From: Winogradskyella sp.
GTDB lineage: Bacteria; Bacteroidota; Bacteroidia; Flavobacteriales; Flavobacteriaceae
Direction: 5' to 3'
Assembly: GCA_004211785.1 (NCBI GenBank)
Contig: SHBX01000009.1
Coordinates: forward strand, 1 to 64,000
DNA length: 64,000 bases
This document shows, one piece after another, positions 35,283-44,535 of the stretch; within the stretch, counting starts at the first letter, position 1; the number at the start of each line of letters is the position of its first letter. A program made the translations under genes and the position numbers. The notes beneath the pieces were generated by a model. That model was not told the origin of the DNA. It saw nothing but the letters and a program-made list of their open reading frames with translations, and searched no databases.

Positions 35283-37484
35283 CTAATTCGCTACCTCACT
35301 AATAAACTTAATACGATATAAGCGGAGTTCCTCGTCATCGTAATCGCCATCAAATTCGTCAATAGCAACGTCTATTTTATCGGTTTCGGATTCCATGAAG
35401 TAGTCATGGATTTCCTCTTGTTGGTCTTCATCCAAAATATCATCAATCCAGTAGTTGATATTCAGTTTTGTACCAGAAAACACAATAGCTTCCATTTCTT
35501 TAATAAAGGCTGACATTTCCATACCTTTTGCAGAGGCAATATCAGATAATGGTAATTTTCTGTCTACATTTTGTATGATGTAAAGTTTTAAAGCCGAGTT
35601 ACTTCCTGTAGATTTTACAACCATATCTTCTGGTCGTACAATATCGTTTTCCTCAACATACTCGCTAATCAGAGCAATAAAGTCCTTACCATATTTTTTG
35701 GCTTTGCTCTCACCAACACCATGAACATTAGAGAGTTCTTCAAGAGAAATTGGGTATTTCAATGCCATATCTTCTAAAGATGGGTCTTGAAAAATAACAA
35801 ATGGTGGTACACCTAGTCGTTTTGCATTAGACTTACGTAAGTCCTTAAGCATATTCATTAGATTCTCATCGGCAACCGCACCACTAGATTTTGCATTGGT
35901 AATAATACTATCGTCAGTAGCTTCATCAAACACATGATCTTCTGCCATCATAAAAGATGTTGGAGATGTCATAAATTGTTCTCCAGCTTCCGTTATCCTT
36001 AAAACACCATAAGTTTCGATATCTTTTTTAAGTAGTTTACCTACTAAAATTTGACGTATGAGTGCCATCCAATGTCTGGCTCCTTTGTCTTTACCAACTC
36101 CAAAAAATGGTTGTTGATCTGTTTTATGAGAGGATATTAACGCGTTGGCATTACCAATAATTACTTGCACTAAATCTTTAGCTTTATATTTCTGATTGGT
36201 TTTTTGAACAACATCTATAACCATTTCCACGTCATCCTGAGCTTCTTTCTGAGGTTTTGGATGACGTACATTATCATCCATATCGCCACCTTCACCTGTG
36301 TCGTTATCAAAGGCTTCTCCAAAATAATGTAGTATAAACTTGCGTCTAGAGACAGATGTCTCTGAAAATGCTACAACTTCTTGTAACAATGCGTGTCCAA
36401 TTTCTTGCTCAGCAACGGGTTTGCCTGCCATAAATTTTTCAAGCTTTTCTATGTCTTTATAGGCATAATAGGCTAAACAGTGACCTTCGCCACCATCACG
36501 TCCAGCACGGCCAGTTTCTTGGTAATAACTCTCTATACTTTTTGGGATATCATGATGAATCACAAAACGGACATCTGGTTTATCTATTCCCATACCAAAA
36601 GCAATAGTTGCTACCACAACATCTGTATCTTCCATCAAAAACATGTCTTGATGTTTTACACGTGTTTTGGCATCTAAACCAGCATGATATGGTACAGCTT
36701 TAACACCATTGACTTGTAAGACTTGAGCTAATTCTTCAACGCGTTTACGGCTTAGACAATAAACAATACCTGATTTGCCTTCATTCTGTTTTACAAAACG
36801 AATAATATCAGCATCGACATTCTTCGTTTTTGGACGTACTTCGTAATATAAATTTGGTCTATTAAAAGATGCTTTAAACTTCACCGCATTAGGAATGCCC
36901 AAACTTTTCAGGATATCTTCTTGTACTTTTTCAGTAGCTGTCGCGGTCAAACCTACAATAGGAATATTATCTCCAATACGCTTAATGATATGTCTTAGGT
37001 TTCGGTATTCTGGTCTAAAATCATGACCCCATTCGCTAATACAATGCGCTTCATCAACCGCCATAAAAGATATGGTTACTGACCTTAAAAACTCTACATG
37101 TTCTTCCTTAGTCAAAGATTCTGGAGCAACATATAGCAATTTAGTTACACCATTTCTGATATCTTCTTTTACGCGCTTAACTTCGGTTTTATTTAGAGAA
37201 GAATTAAGGACATGAGCTACACCTTCATTTTCAGAAACACCTCTAATGGCATCTACTTGATTTTTCATTAAAGCTATCAATGGAGAAACTACAATAGCTG
37301 TACCTTCTTTTATTAATGCTGGCAACTGATAACAAAGCGATTTTCCACCTCCAGTTGGCATGATAACAAACGTATTGTTACCGGCAACTACATTTTTTAT
37401 AACGTCTTCTTGCAGCCCTTTGAATTGAGAGAATCCAAAGTATTTTTTTAGTTCAGCATGCAAGTCAATTTGTGCAACATTCAT
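35283..37484 (-). CDS. recQ: ATP-dependent DNA helicase RecQ
   Basis: Helicase of 733 residues. The N-terminal helicase lobes carry Walker A TGGGKS (44-49), DEAH at 143-146 and QETGRAGRDG (about 322-331). The RQC region around 378-405 lacks the four zinc cysteines of the E. coli protein: it reads SRRKFILHYFGEAF then TGEGGDMDDN. A winged-helix and an HRDC-like domain follow (about 560-620), then an acidic tail. It unwinds DNA 3' to 5' in repair and recombination. Read outward from a divergent promoter region shared with kdsD. Confidence 0.92.
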   Translation of the reverse strand: MNVAQIDLHAELKKYFGFSQFKGLQEDVIKNVVAGNNTFVIMPTGGGKSLCYQLPALIKEGTAIVVSPLIALMKNQVDAIRGVSENEGVAHVLNSSLNKTEVKRVKEDIRNGVTKLLYVAPESLTKEEHVEFLRSVTISFMAVDEAHCISEWGHDFRPEYRNLRHIIKRIGDNIPIVGLTATATEKVQEDILKSLGIPNAVKFKASFNRPNLYYEVRPKTKNVDADIIRFVKQNEGKSGIVYCLSRKRVEELAQVLQVNGVKAVPYHAGLDAKTRVKHQDMFLMEDTDVVVATIAFGMGIDKPDVRFVIHHDIPKSIESYYQETGRAGRDGGEGHCLAYYAYKDIEKLEKFMAGKPVAEQEIGHALLQEVVAFSETSVSRRKFILHYFGEAFDNDTGEGGDMDDNVRHPKPQKEAQDDVEMVIDVVQKTNQKYKAKDLVQVIIGNANALISSHKTDQQPFFGVGKDKGARHWMALIRQILVGKLLKKDIETYGVLRITEAGEQFMTSPTSFMMAEDHVFDEATDDSIITNAKSSGAVADENLMNMLKDLRKSNAKRLGVPPFVIFQDPSLEDMALKYPISLEELSNVHGVGESKAKKYGKDFIALISEYVEENDIVRPEDMVVKSTGSNSALKLYIIQNVDRKLPLSDIASAKGMEMSAFIKEMEAIVFSGTKLNINYWIDDILDEDQQEEIHDYFMESETDKIDVAIDEFDGDYDDEELRLYRIKFISEVAN

Positions 37485-37509
37485 TAATCCCTATTCGTAA
37501 TTTTATATT

Positions 37510-37517
37510 TACCTTTG
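37510..37517 (+). promoter_or_regulatory. candidate -7 promoter element for the kdsD operon
   Basis: TACCTTTG is a full match to TAnnTTTG, about 55 bases before the kdsD ATG. A near-consensus TTA lies 23 bases upstream, and no exact TTG is found. Confidence 0.4.
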
Positions 37518-37571
37518 CGTGAAGTTTAAAGATAATAAAAATCTTTAGAAAAAAAGTATTTATAAAATTAC

Positions 37572-38546
37572 ATGTCTGCTTTGAACACTAAAACATCTAT
37601 TCTAGAAATTGCGAAGTCTACCATAACCATGGAACGTGACGCTATTGCTAACCTTATTAACTTACTTACTGATGATTTTGCGAATGCTACTGAGCTTATT
37701 TACAACTCAAAAGGCCGTGTTATTATCACAGGAATTGGTAAGAGTGCCATAATCGCAAATAAAATTGTTGCAACGCTTAACTCTACTGGAACACCATCTG
37801 TTTTTATGCATGCTGCAGATGCAATTCATGGTGATTTGGGGTTAATCCTTGAAGATGATGTTGTGATTTGTATATCTAAAAGTGGAAACACGCCAGAAAT
37901 TAAAGTTTTGGTGCCACTTATAAAGAATGCTAAAAACAAAATGATAGCCATAACTGGTAATAAAAATTCTTTTTTAGGACAACAAGCCGACTATGTTTTA
38001 AATGCTTATGTCGAACAAGAAGCTTGCCCAAATAACCTAGCGCCAACAACAAGTACAACAGCACAATTGGTTATTGGTGATGCATTAGCCGTTTGCCTAT
38101 TGAAACTTCGTGGGTTTTCAAGTAAAGATTTCGCAAAATATCATCCAGGTGGCGCATTAGGAAAACGACTTTATTTAAGAGTTAACGACTTATCTTCTGT
38201 AAATAAGAAACCTGAGGTATCTCTGGATGCCAGTTTAAAGGAAGTCATTATAGAAATTTCCGAAAAAATGTTGGGTGTTACTGCTGTGACTGAAAACTCT
38301 AAGATTGTTGGAATTATTACTGATGGCGATTTAAGACGTATGCTAAGTAAAAGCGATGATATTGCTCAACTTACAGCGAAAGATATTATGGGGCATCATC
38401 CAAAACGTATAGAAGAAGATGCCATGGCTGTGGATGCCAAAGAAGTTATGGAAGAGTTTGGTATTTCTCAACTATTAGTTGAAAAAGATGGCGAGTATGC
38501 TGGTGTTGTACACTTACATGATTTAATAAAAGAAGGCATTATATAA
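37572..38546 (+). CDS. kdsD: KpsF/GutQ family arabinose-5-phosphate isomerase
   Basis: A 324-residue SIS-domain isomerase that converts ribulose-5-phosphate to arabinose-5-phosphate, the first committed step to Kdo for lipopolysaccharide. The SIS domain spans about 40-175 (GIGKSAIIANK, AIHGDLGL, CISKSGNTPE, YHPGGALGKRL) and two CBS domains about 205-320. This is the length and layout of KpsF/GutQ/KdsD. It overlaps tatC by one base and is the first gene of an operon that also carries lptB. Confidence 0.92.
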   Translation: MSALNTKTSILEIAKSTITMERDAIANLINLLTDDFANATELIYNSKGRVIITGIGKSAIIANKIVATLNSTGTPSVFMHAADAIHGDLGLILEDDVVICISKSGNTPEIKVLVPLIKNAKNKMIAITGNKNSFLGQQADYVLNAYVEQEACPNNLAPTTSTTAQLVIGDALAVCLLKLRGFSSKDFAKYHPGGALGKRLYLRVNDLSSVNKKPEVSLDASLKEVIIEISEKMLGVTAVTENSKIVGIITDGDLRRMLSKSDDIAQLTAKDIMGHHPKRIEEDAMAVDAKEVMEEFGISQLLVEKDGEYAGVVHLHDLIKEGII

Positions 38547-39376
38547 TGGCAAAGAAATCTGTTGATAACATGTCTTTCTTAGATCACCTTGAAGAGTTAA
38601 GATGGCACCTTATACGTAGTACTGTAGCAATTCTTATTGCAGGAATTGTGGCGTTTTGTATGCCTGGTTTTTTGTTTGATACTATAATTTTTGGCCCAAC
38701 GGAAATGACTTTCCCAACTTATCAATGGTTATGTGAAATGTCTCAACTTATAGGCATAAAAGATACAACGTTTTGCGCAGATCGATTCCCATTTGACTTA
38801 CAAAATAGAGCCGTTGCCGGACAATTTTCGGCACATATTTGGACAGCTATATATGCTGGTTTCATTATTGCATTTCCGTATGTTTTATATCAGTTATGGA
38901 AGTTTATAAGCCCTGGTTTAAAACAGAATGAACGTAGAAGCTCTAGAGGTTTTATCATCATTGCTTCACTCTTGTTTTTTATAGGGGTATTATTTGGTTA
39001 CTATGTTATCACACCGCTCTCATTTAACTTTTTGGCAAATTATAGCATTAGCGATTTGGTAGTTAATGACTTTGATCTTAATTCGGTAATTGCTGTTGTT
39101 AGGTCTTCAGCTTTAGCCTCAGGTATAGTATTTGAATTACCAATAATCATCTACTTTTTAACCAAGGTAGGTTTAGTTACACCACAAGTCTTAAAGAAAT
39201 ACAGAAAGTTTGCCCTTGTTATTGTATTAATAATTTCAGCAGTGATAACACCACCAGATATTGCTAGTCAGGTGATTGTAGCTGTACCCATTTTAATATT
39301 ATATCAAGTGAGTATATTTATTTCACGAATAGTTGTAAGGAATCAGAAAAGAAAAGAACGAAAAGAAAAAGCATAA
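38546..39376 (+). CDS. tatC: twin-arginine translocase subunit TatC
   Basis: Inner-membrane protein of 276 residues with six membrane segments. The N-terminus FLDHLEELRWHLIRS is the signature that binds twin-arginine signals, and PGLKQNER with the following segments is also typical. TatC recognises folded Tat substrates and starts their export. No tatA is in the window, so partners are encoded elsewhere. The start overlaps kdsD by one base and a CMD gene follows 4 bases downstream. Confidence 0.95.
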   Translation: MAKKSVDNMSFLDHLEELRWHLIRSTVAILIAGIVAFCMPGFLFDTIIFGPTEMTFPTYQWLCEMSQLIGIKDTTFCADRFPFDLQNRAVAGQFSAHIWTAIYAGFIIAFPYVLYQLWKFISPGLKQNERRSSRGFIIIASLLFFIGVLFGYYVITPLSFNFLANYSISDLVVNDFDLNSVIAVVRSSALASGIVFELPIIIYFLTKVGLVTPQVLKKYRKFALVIVLIISAVITPPDIASQVIVAVPILILYQVSIFISRIVVRNQKRKERKEKA

Positions 39377-39380
39377 TAAA

Positions 39381-39731
39381 ATGTCAGACGTTGTAAAAGA
39401 ATTTAATGAGTACCGTTCTAAAATGAACGACAAAATATTATCAGATAATAATAAGGTTGTAAAACGCATATTTAATCTAGATACAAATGCCTTTAAAGCT
39501 GGTGCTCTAGATGTAAAAACAAAAGAGTTATTAGGTTTAGTGGCTTCTACCGTGTTACGTTGTGATGACTGCGTGCGATACCACTTAGAAACATGCTATA
39601 AAGAAGGCATTACAAAAGAAGAAGTAAGCGAAACTTTAGGTATAGCGACTCTAGTTGGTGGTACAATTGTAATTCCACATTTAAGACGTGCTCATGAATA
39701 TTGGGAAGCACTTGAAAATCAAAACGATTAA
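39381..39731 (+). CDS. carboxymuconolactone decarboxylase (AhpD-like) family protein
   Basis: Small helical protein of 116 residues with the CMD/AhpD core: LVASTVLRCDDCVRYHLE contains CxxC followed by His, the usual peroxidase-like active-site pattern, and a C-terminal ETLGIATLVGG. Such proteins form oligomers and can act in peroxide or thiol redox chemistry; the specific substrate is unknown. It lies between tatC and lptB in the same orientation, which is a conserved neighbourhood in flavobacteria as far as I recall. Confidence 0.88.
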   Translation: MSDVVKEFNEYRSKMNDKILSDNNKVVKRIFNLDTNAFKAGALDVKTKELLGLVASTVLRCDDCVRYHLETCYKEGITKEEVSETLGIATLVGGTIVIPHLRRAHEYWEALENQND

Positions 39732-39781
39732 CCTTAGTACGAAAATTGTATTTTTACCGTTCTTGATTTAGAATCTAATAT

Positions 39782-40522
39782 ATGAAATTACACGCCGAAA
39801 GTTTAATGAAGTCCTACAGCGGACGAAAAGTGGTAAAAGATGTCTCTCTTGAAGTTAATCAAGGAGAAATTGTTGGTTTGTTAGGCCCAAATGGTGCTGG
39901 TAAAACCACATCTTTTTACATGATTGTTGGTATTATAAAACCAAACGGCGGAAAAATATTTCTAGACAATAAAGAGATTACCAAATATCCAATGTACAAA
40001 CGTGCGCAAAATGGTATTGGTTATTTGGCTCAAGAAGCTTCAGTATTCAGAAAATTAAGTATCGAAGATAATATCCTAAGTGTTTTACAAATGACTAAGC
40101 TCAGCAAGAAAGAGCAAGTTGATAAGATGGAATCACTTATTGAAGAGTTTGGCTTAGGACATATTAGAAAAAACCGTGGTGATTTATTATCTGGTGGTGA
40201 ACGTCGTCGTACAGAGATTGCACGAGCTTTAGCTACAGACCCAAATTTTATTTTACTAGATGAGCCTTTTGCAGGCGTTGACCCTGTTGCAGTTGAAGAC
40301 ATTCAACGTATTATCGCTAAATTAACTAAAAAGAATATTGGTATTTTAATTACGGATCATAATGTACAGGAAACACTTGCCATTACAGACCGCACTTATT
40401 TAATGTTCGAAGGTGGTATTCTTAAAGCTGGTAAACCTGAAGAACTGGCTGAAGACGAAATGGTACGTAAAGTCTACTTAGGGCAAAACTTTGAGCTTCG
40501 TAAGAAGAAGTTGGAGTTTTAG
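39782..40522 (+). CDS. lptB: LPS export ABC transporter ATP-binding protein
   Basis: ATPase of 246 residues that powers lipopolysaccharide extraction from the inner membrane with LptFG. Motifs: Walker [10 protein letters not shown] (about 34-42), signature [15 protein letters not shown], Walker [12 protein letters not shown] and the H-loop ITDHN. LptB orthologues have this length and this DEPFAGVDP form. It lies 50 bases after the CMD gene. Its 3' end converges on terC, and a small stem at 40522-40534 might aid termination. Confidence 0.94.
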   Translation: MKLHAESLMKSYSGRKVVKDVSLEVNQGEIVGLLGPNGAGKTTSFYMIVGIIKPNGGKIFLDNKEITKYPMYKRAQNGIGYLAQEASVFRKLSIEDNILSVLQMTKLSKKEQVDKMESLIEEFGLGHIRKNRGDLLSGGERRRTEIARALATDPNFILLDEPFAGVDPVAVEDIQRIIAKLTKKNIGILITDHNVQETLAITDRTYLMFEGGILKAGKPEELAEDEMVRKVYLGQNFELRKKKLEF

Positions 40523-40578
40523 ACGCTCAGCGTCATTTGGTATTTTCTTCTCAATCTTTATATTTATTAAAATATCTT

Positions 40579-41382
40579 CTATTCTGAAGCTGATTTCTCT
40601 TTCATCAACTTTTTCTGGTAACGTCCTTGTACAACATCAACAATAACAAGTACAACAATAACAAAGTAGAATGTTGTTTTACTCATAGGCACAATCTCAT
40701 TACCAAAGATTTTAAGGTGTGCTAAATGTCCGCCTTCAGTAACCAACATTATTCCTACTATAAAAAGGATAAATAGCCCAAGTACTTCATACATTCTATT
40801 CTTAGCTAAAAATTCAGAAATACGGTCAGCTAAAAAGAGCATTAATAAACCACTAGCCACAATAGCAATAGCCATAACAATAAATGCAGTGGTTGAGTTT
40901 TCTATTTCACTAGTTAGACCAATTGCCGCCAAAATAGAATCGAAAGAAAACACCAAATTCATAATGACAATACTTACAATTACTGCGTTTGAAGATTTAG
41001 TACCTTTAGATTTGTCCTCTACATCGATAGTCAAGTCCTTTAAAGAAATCATATGCCAGATTTCTTTTATCGCCGTATAAATAATAAAACCGCCACCAGC
41101 AAGCACAATAAGACTATGACCATTGAAAGCAAATTCTAAAACGTTTTCAATTTTTCCAGTTAAAAATGAAAATGGATTCTGAAAATAGCCTATTAAAGAC
41201 ACCAAAACAAAGAGCAATACAATACGCAATGCAATAGCAATTAATATTCCTATTTTCCGAACACGCTTCCTATCATTCTCAGGTGCTTTTTTTGACTCTA
41301 AAGAGATGTAAAGTAAATTATCGAATCCTAAAACTGCTTGTAACATAACAAGCATGAGCAATGTAAAAATAACTTCAGCCAT
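40579..41382 (-). CDS. TerC family integral membrane protein
   Basis: Membrane protein of 267 residues with about seven segments. It shows the TerC pattern of an acidic residue in the first segment (LGFDNLLYISL) and a paired one later (NLVFSFDSILAAIGL). TerC/Alx-type proteins handle metal ions, chiefly manganese, and in some bacteria load metal on exported enzymes. It is probably co-transcribed with the phospholipid synthase gene 6 bases upstream. Confidence 0.9.
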   Translation of the reverse strand: MAEVIFTLLMLVMLQAVLGFDNLLYISLESKKAPENDRKRVRKIGILIAIALRIVLLFVLVSLIGYFQNPFSFLTGKIENVLEFAFNGHSLIVLAGGGFIIYTAIKEIWHMISLKDLTIDVEDKSKGTKSSNAVIVSIVIMNLVFSFDSILAAIGLTSEIENSTTAFIVMAIAIVASGLLMLFLADRISEFLAKNRMYEVLGLFILFIVGIMLVTEGGHLAHLKIFGNEIVPMSKTTFYFVIVVLVIVDVVQGRYQKKLMKEKSASE

Positions 41383-41388
41383 GTGTAA

Positions 41389-42141
41389 TTAAGAGATTGT
41401 TTTTTGTGTAAATAAAGAAACTAAAATGTATAATACTATAATTATTGGAATAGCAATAAAATGAAATACTACCAAGAGTAAAACACTTGTAATTAGGAAT
41501 AAATATCTAACCATATTTTTCTTAAAACTCCATGTTTTAAATTTTAAAGCAAATAATTTAATGTTAGAGTTAAGCAAGTAGCAACTTAATAAAGTCACAG
41601 CTATTAAAAACCAGAGCCTTCCAAATAAATTAGCAACAGTAACTGAATACTGATAATGTAAGATTAATGGTATAGACAGTATGAGTAATGTATTTGCAGG
41701 AACGGGCAAACCTTTAAAATACGTTTGTTGGTCTTCGTCTAAATTAAATTTTGCTAAGCGATATGCTGAGGCAACCGGTATTAAAAATCCTAACAAAGCA
41801 AGAGGACGTATTTTTAAACCATCCCAGCTCATGGTTTGATTCCATGCATTTTCAACAACAAAAATAGTTCCACCACCAAGCGCATCATTTATTAGACCAT
41901 ACATAATAATACCTGGCACTACGCCACAAGTAACTAAATCAGCTAGTGAATCTAACTGAATACCTAGGTTACTCTGTACATTGAGTTTTCTTGCTAATAA
42001 TCCATCAAAAAAGTCAAAGAAAATCCCCAAAAACACAAATAAAGCAGCACCAACGTAATGATTATTGACAGCAAATAATATGGCAATACAACCAGAAAAT
42101 AAATTAAGTCCAGTAACAATGTTTGGTATATGTCGCTTCAT
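41389..42141 (-). CDS. pssA: CDP-alcohol phosphatidyltransferase, phosphatidylserine synthase-like
   Basis: Membrane enzyme of 250 residues. The CDP-alcohol phosphotransferase motif D-G-x2-A-R...G-x3-D-x3-D is complete: Asp46, Gly47, Ala50-Arg51, Gly60, Asp64 and Asp68. Length and the following membrane segments fit type II phosphatidylserine synthase, which joins CDP-diacylglycerol to serine to feed phosphatidylethanolamine synthesis. Phosphatidylglycerophosphate synthase is less likely. It is divergent from the porV-like gene. Confidence 0.85.
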   Translation of the reverse strand: MKRHIPNIVTGLNLFSGCIAILFAVNNHYVGAALFVFLGIFFDFFDGLLARKLNVQSNLGIQLDSLADLVTCGVVPGIIMYGLINDALGGGTIFVVENAWNQTMSWDGLKIRPLALLGFLIPVASAYRLAKFNLDEDQQTYFKGLPVPANTLLILSIPLILHYQYSVTVANLFGRLWFLIAVTLLSCYLLNSNIKLFALKFKTWSFKKNMVRYLFLITSVLLLVVFHFIAIPIIIVLYILVSLFTQKTIS

Positions 42142-42244
42142 AAGATGTGATGGTAGTTTCCGTAAAAATATAAAAGTATTTTAGTTCTGTAGCTATAGCA
42201 TGCAATAACTCAACCTTTTTATAGTTTAATAGAAACAAAATAAT

Positions 42245-43339
42245 GTGCATCTTTGTAAAAAAATTGACTTGAAAAATTACTTAGTAATTCTTTTAGCGTG
42301 TTTGTCATTGACAATATCTGGGCAATCAGCAAGAAAATACTCCAATGAATTTATGAATATTGGTGTAGATGCTGCAGCGCTTGGGATGAGTAATGCCGTA
42401 ACTTCGCATACCAATAACGTTAATTCTGGCTATTGGAACCCTGCTGGTTTAGTCAACCTAGAAGACAATCAATTGGCCTTAATGCATTCTAGTTACTTTG
42501 CAAATATTGCCAATTACAATTACCTAGCATATGCAATGCCTCTTGACGACAGAAGTGCTGTTGGTATTTCGGTAATTCGTTTTGGAGTAGATGATATTTT
42601 AGATACTACGCAATTAATAGACGACCAAGGAAATATAAATTATGATAGGATTAATACCTTTTCCACTGCAGATTATGGCGTAACATTGTCTTATGCTCGA
42701 AAATTACCTATAGATGGTTTAAACTATGGTATAAATGCTAAAGTTATTCGTAGAGTCATTGGTGATTTTGCTTCTGCTTGGGGTTTTGGTTTTGATGCTG
42801 GCATACAGTTTGAAAGCAAAAACAATTGGAAATTTGGTTTTATGGCTCGTGATATTACAACAACCTATAATTCTTGGGCTATTGACGAAGAAGAATTTGA
42901 AAAAATTAGCGGTGCCATTGATGAACAAAATCAAACTTTACCAGAAAAATCAGAATTAACATTACCTAAATTAGAAATAGGTATGTCTAAGTCATGGACT
43001 TTTCATTATGATTACACATTGCTTGCTGCCTTTAATCTTAATATGCGTTTTGCCGAAACTAATGATATTATATCTACATCGTTTGCCAGTATTGCTCCTG
43101 CTTTAGGTTTTCAGTTTGGCTACACAGATTTAGTTTTTTTACGTGCTGGTGTTGGTAATTTCCAAAATGAGTTACAGATTGATAACTCAGAAAACTTAAC
43201 ATTTCAGCCAAATTTTGGGGTTGGCTTTAAGTACAAAGGCATAGAGATAGATTATGCTTTCACTGATATTGGCGACCAAAGTGCCGCCTTATATTCTAAT
43301 GTCTTCTCCGTGAAATTAGATTTCAGTATTTTTAGATAG
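42245..43339 (+). CDS. PorV/PorQ-family outer-membrane protein (PorV2-like, type IX secretion-associated)
   Basis: Outer-membrane barrel protein of 364 residues resembling PorV/LptO-like FadL-type barrels: NIGVDAAALGMSNAV near the start and WNPAGLVNL are the family hallmarks, and the C-terminus ends in Phe-Arg. PorV proteins shuttle type IX cargo to the surface attachment complex; the PorV2 paralogue is less understood. The start is GTG at 42245. A TTG at 42269 (MKNYLVILLACL) would also give a good signal peptide and fits better if the -7-like CATCTTTG at 42248 is real. A DUF4105 gene follows after 17 bases. Confidence 0.82.
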   Translation: MHLCKKIDLKNYLVILLACLSLTISGQSARKYSNEFMNIGVDAAALGMSNAVTSHTNNVNSGYWNPAGLVNLEDNQLALMHSSYFANIANYNYLAYAMPLDDRSAVGISVIRFGVDDILDTTQLIDDQGNINYDRINTFSTADYGVTLSYARKLPIDGLNYGINAKVIRRVIGDFASAWGFGFDAGIQFESKNNWKFGFMARDITTTYNSWAIDEEEFEKISGAIDEQNQTLPEKSELTLPKLEIGMSKSWTFHYDYTLLAAFNLNMRFAETNDIISTSFASIAPALGFQFGYTDLVFLRAGVGNFQNELQIDNSENLTFQPNFGVGFKYKGIEIDYAFTDIGDQSAALYSNVFSVKLDFSIFR

Positions 43340-43356
43340 AATTTTCAGAAATAAAT

Positions 43357-44526
43357 ATGAGACTTAAACTATCTGCACTTGTACTTCTTTGCTTTTTAAA
43401 CTATAGTTTTTCGCAACAACTACAATTATCACCTAAAGCAGAAGTCTCTGTATTAACATTTGGCCCAGGCACAAATCTCAATGATGCTTTTGGTCATAAT
43501 GCCTTTAGAATAAAAGATAGAACTCAAGGACTTGATGTGGTATTTGGTTATGGCGGTTATGATTTTGATGCACCTAATTTCTATTTAAAATTTGCTCAGG
43601 GTAAATTAAATTACCTTATTAGTAGAAAGAAGTATTCAGATATATTTCAATTATATCGCTATTACGACAGAACAATAGATGAGCAAACACTAAATTTTAA
43701 TCAAGACCAAAAACAAGCGTTATATAATTATCTGGATAACAATTATAAGCCTGAAAATAGAAGGTATCTTTACGATTTTTTCTATGATAATTGTGCGACT
43801 AAAATTAGAGATGTTGCAAACGTATCCGCTAGCCAGACTATTAGTTATTCTGAAATAAAAGATGAAGAAAAAAAGACATTCAGAACTCTCATCCATGAAC
43901 AAGTAGGTCTAAATACTTGGGGGAGTTTTGGAATAGATATCGCGTTGGGCTCTATAATAGATAGACCAGTTACTGGTAATGAACAACAATTTTTACCCAA
44001 ATATATATTTAAAAGTTTTGAAAATGCGCAACTAGACTCAAAACCACTAGTAAAAAGCACTAATACCATTTACAAATCGAGACATAATAAAGGTTATACA
44101 ACTAATCTGATTTTTAGCCCGATTGTAATAATGCTATTATTATCTGCTCTTATCATTTATCTTACCTACAGAGATTCTAAATCCGGAAAAAGAACTAAGT
44201 GGTTAGATATTATACTATTTGGTCTTACTGGTTTAATTGGAATAGCACTTCTGCTATTATGGTTTGGCACAGACCATACAGCGACAGGATATAACTATAA
44301 TTTGCTTTGGGCATTTCCAATTAATCTATTTGTAATAGGACAGCTTTTTAAAGAACAGACAAAAAATTGGTTTAGAGGTTTTCTTAAGTTTTTGGTAATT
44401 ATGCTAACATTAATGACAATGCATTGGATAATTGGCATTCAAGTTTTTGCCATTGCACTATTGCCATTTTTAATTGCTTTATTAGTCCGTTATATCTATT
44501 TACTTCGCTATTATAAAACAACCTAG
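43357..44526 (+). CDS. DUF4105 (Lnb-like) membrane protein
   Basis: Protein of 389 residues with a signal or first membrane segment (1-20), a periplasmic DUF4105 domain (about 25-240) and four C-terminal membrane segments (about 255-385). Candidate catalytic residues are His47 (FGHNAF) and Cys146 (YDNCATKIRD). DUF4105 proteins related to Bacteroides Lnb have been described as lipoprotein N-acyltransferases, which suggests a role in triacylation of lipoproteins. Substrate and activity here are inferred. It follows the PorV2-like gene in one operon. Confidence 0.82.
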   Translation: MRLKLSALVLLCFLNYSFSQQLQLSPKAEVSVLTFGPGTNLNDAFGHNAFRIKDRTQGLDVVFGYGGYDFDAPNFYLKFAQGKLNYLISRKKYSDIFQLYRYYDRTIDEQTLNFNQDQKQALYNYLDNNYKPENRRYLYDFFYDNCATKIRDVANVSASQTISYSEIKDEEKKTFRTLIHEQVGLNTWGSFGIDIALGSIIDRPVTGNEQQFLPKYIFKSFENAQLDSKPLVKSTNTIYKSRHNKGYTTNLIFSPIVIMLLLSALIIYLTYRDSKSGKRTKWLDIILFGLTGLIGIALLLLWFGTDHTATGYNYNLLWAFPINLFVIGQLFKEQTKNWFRGFLKFLVIMLTLMTMHWIIGIQVFAIALLPFLIALLVRYIYLLRYYKTT

Positions 44527-44535
44527 TCATTATTA

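Noticed and set aside
40522..40534. Small inverted repeat gacgctcagcgtc after lptB as a terminator
   Set aside because: The stem is only 5-6 bp, overlaps the lptB stop codon and is followed by a mixed rather than T-rich stretch.
42248..42255. CATCTTTG as a -7 promoter element for the PorV2-like gene
   Set aside because: First base does not match, there is no TTG -33 at the proper distance, and it would lie inside the reading frame from the GTG start.
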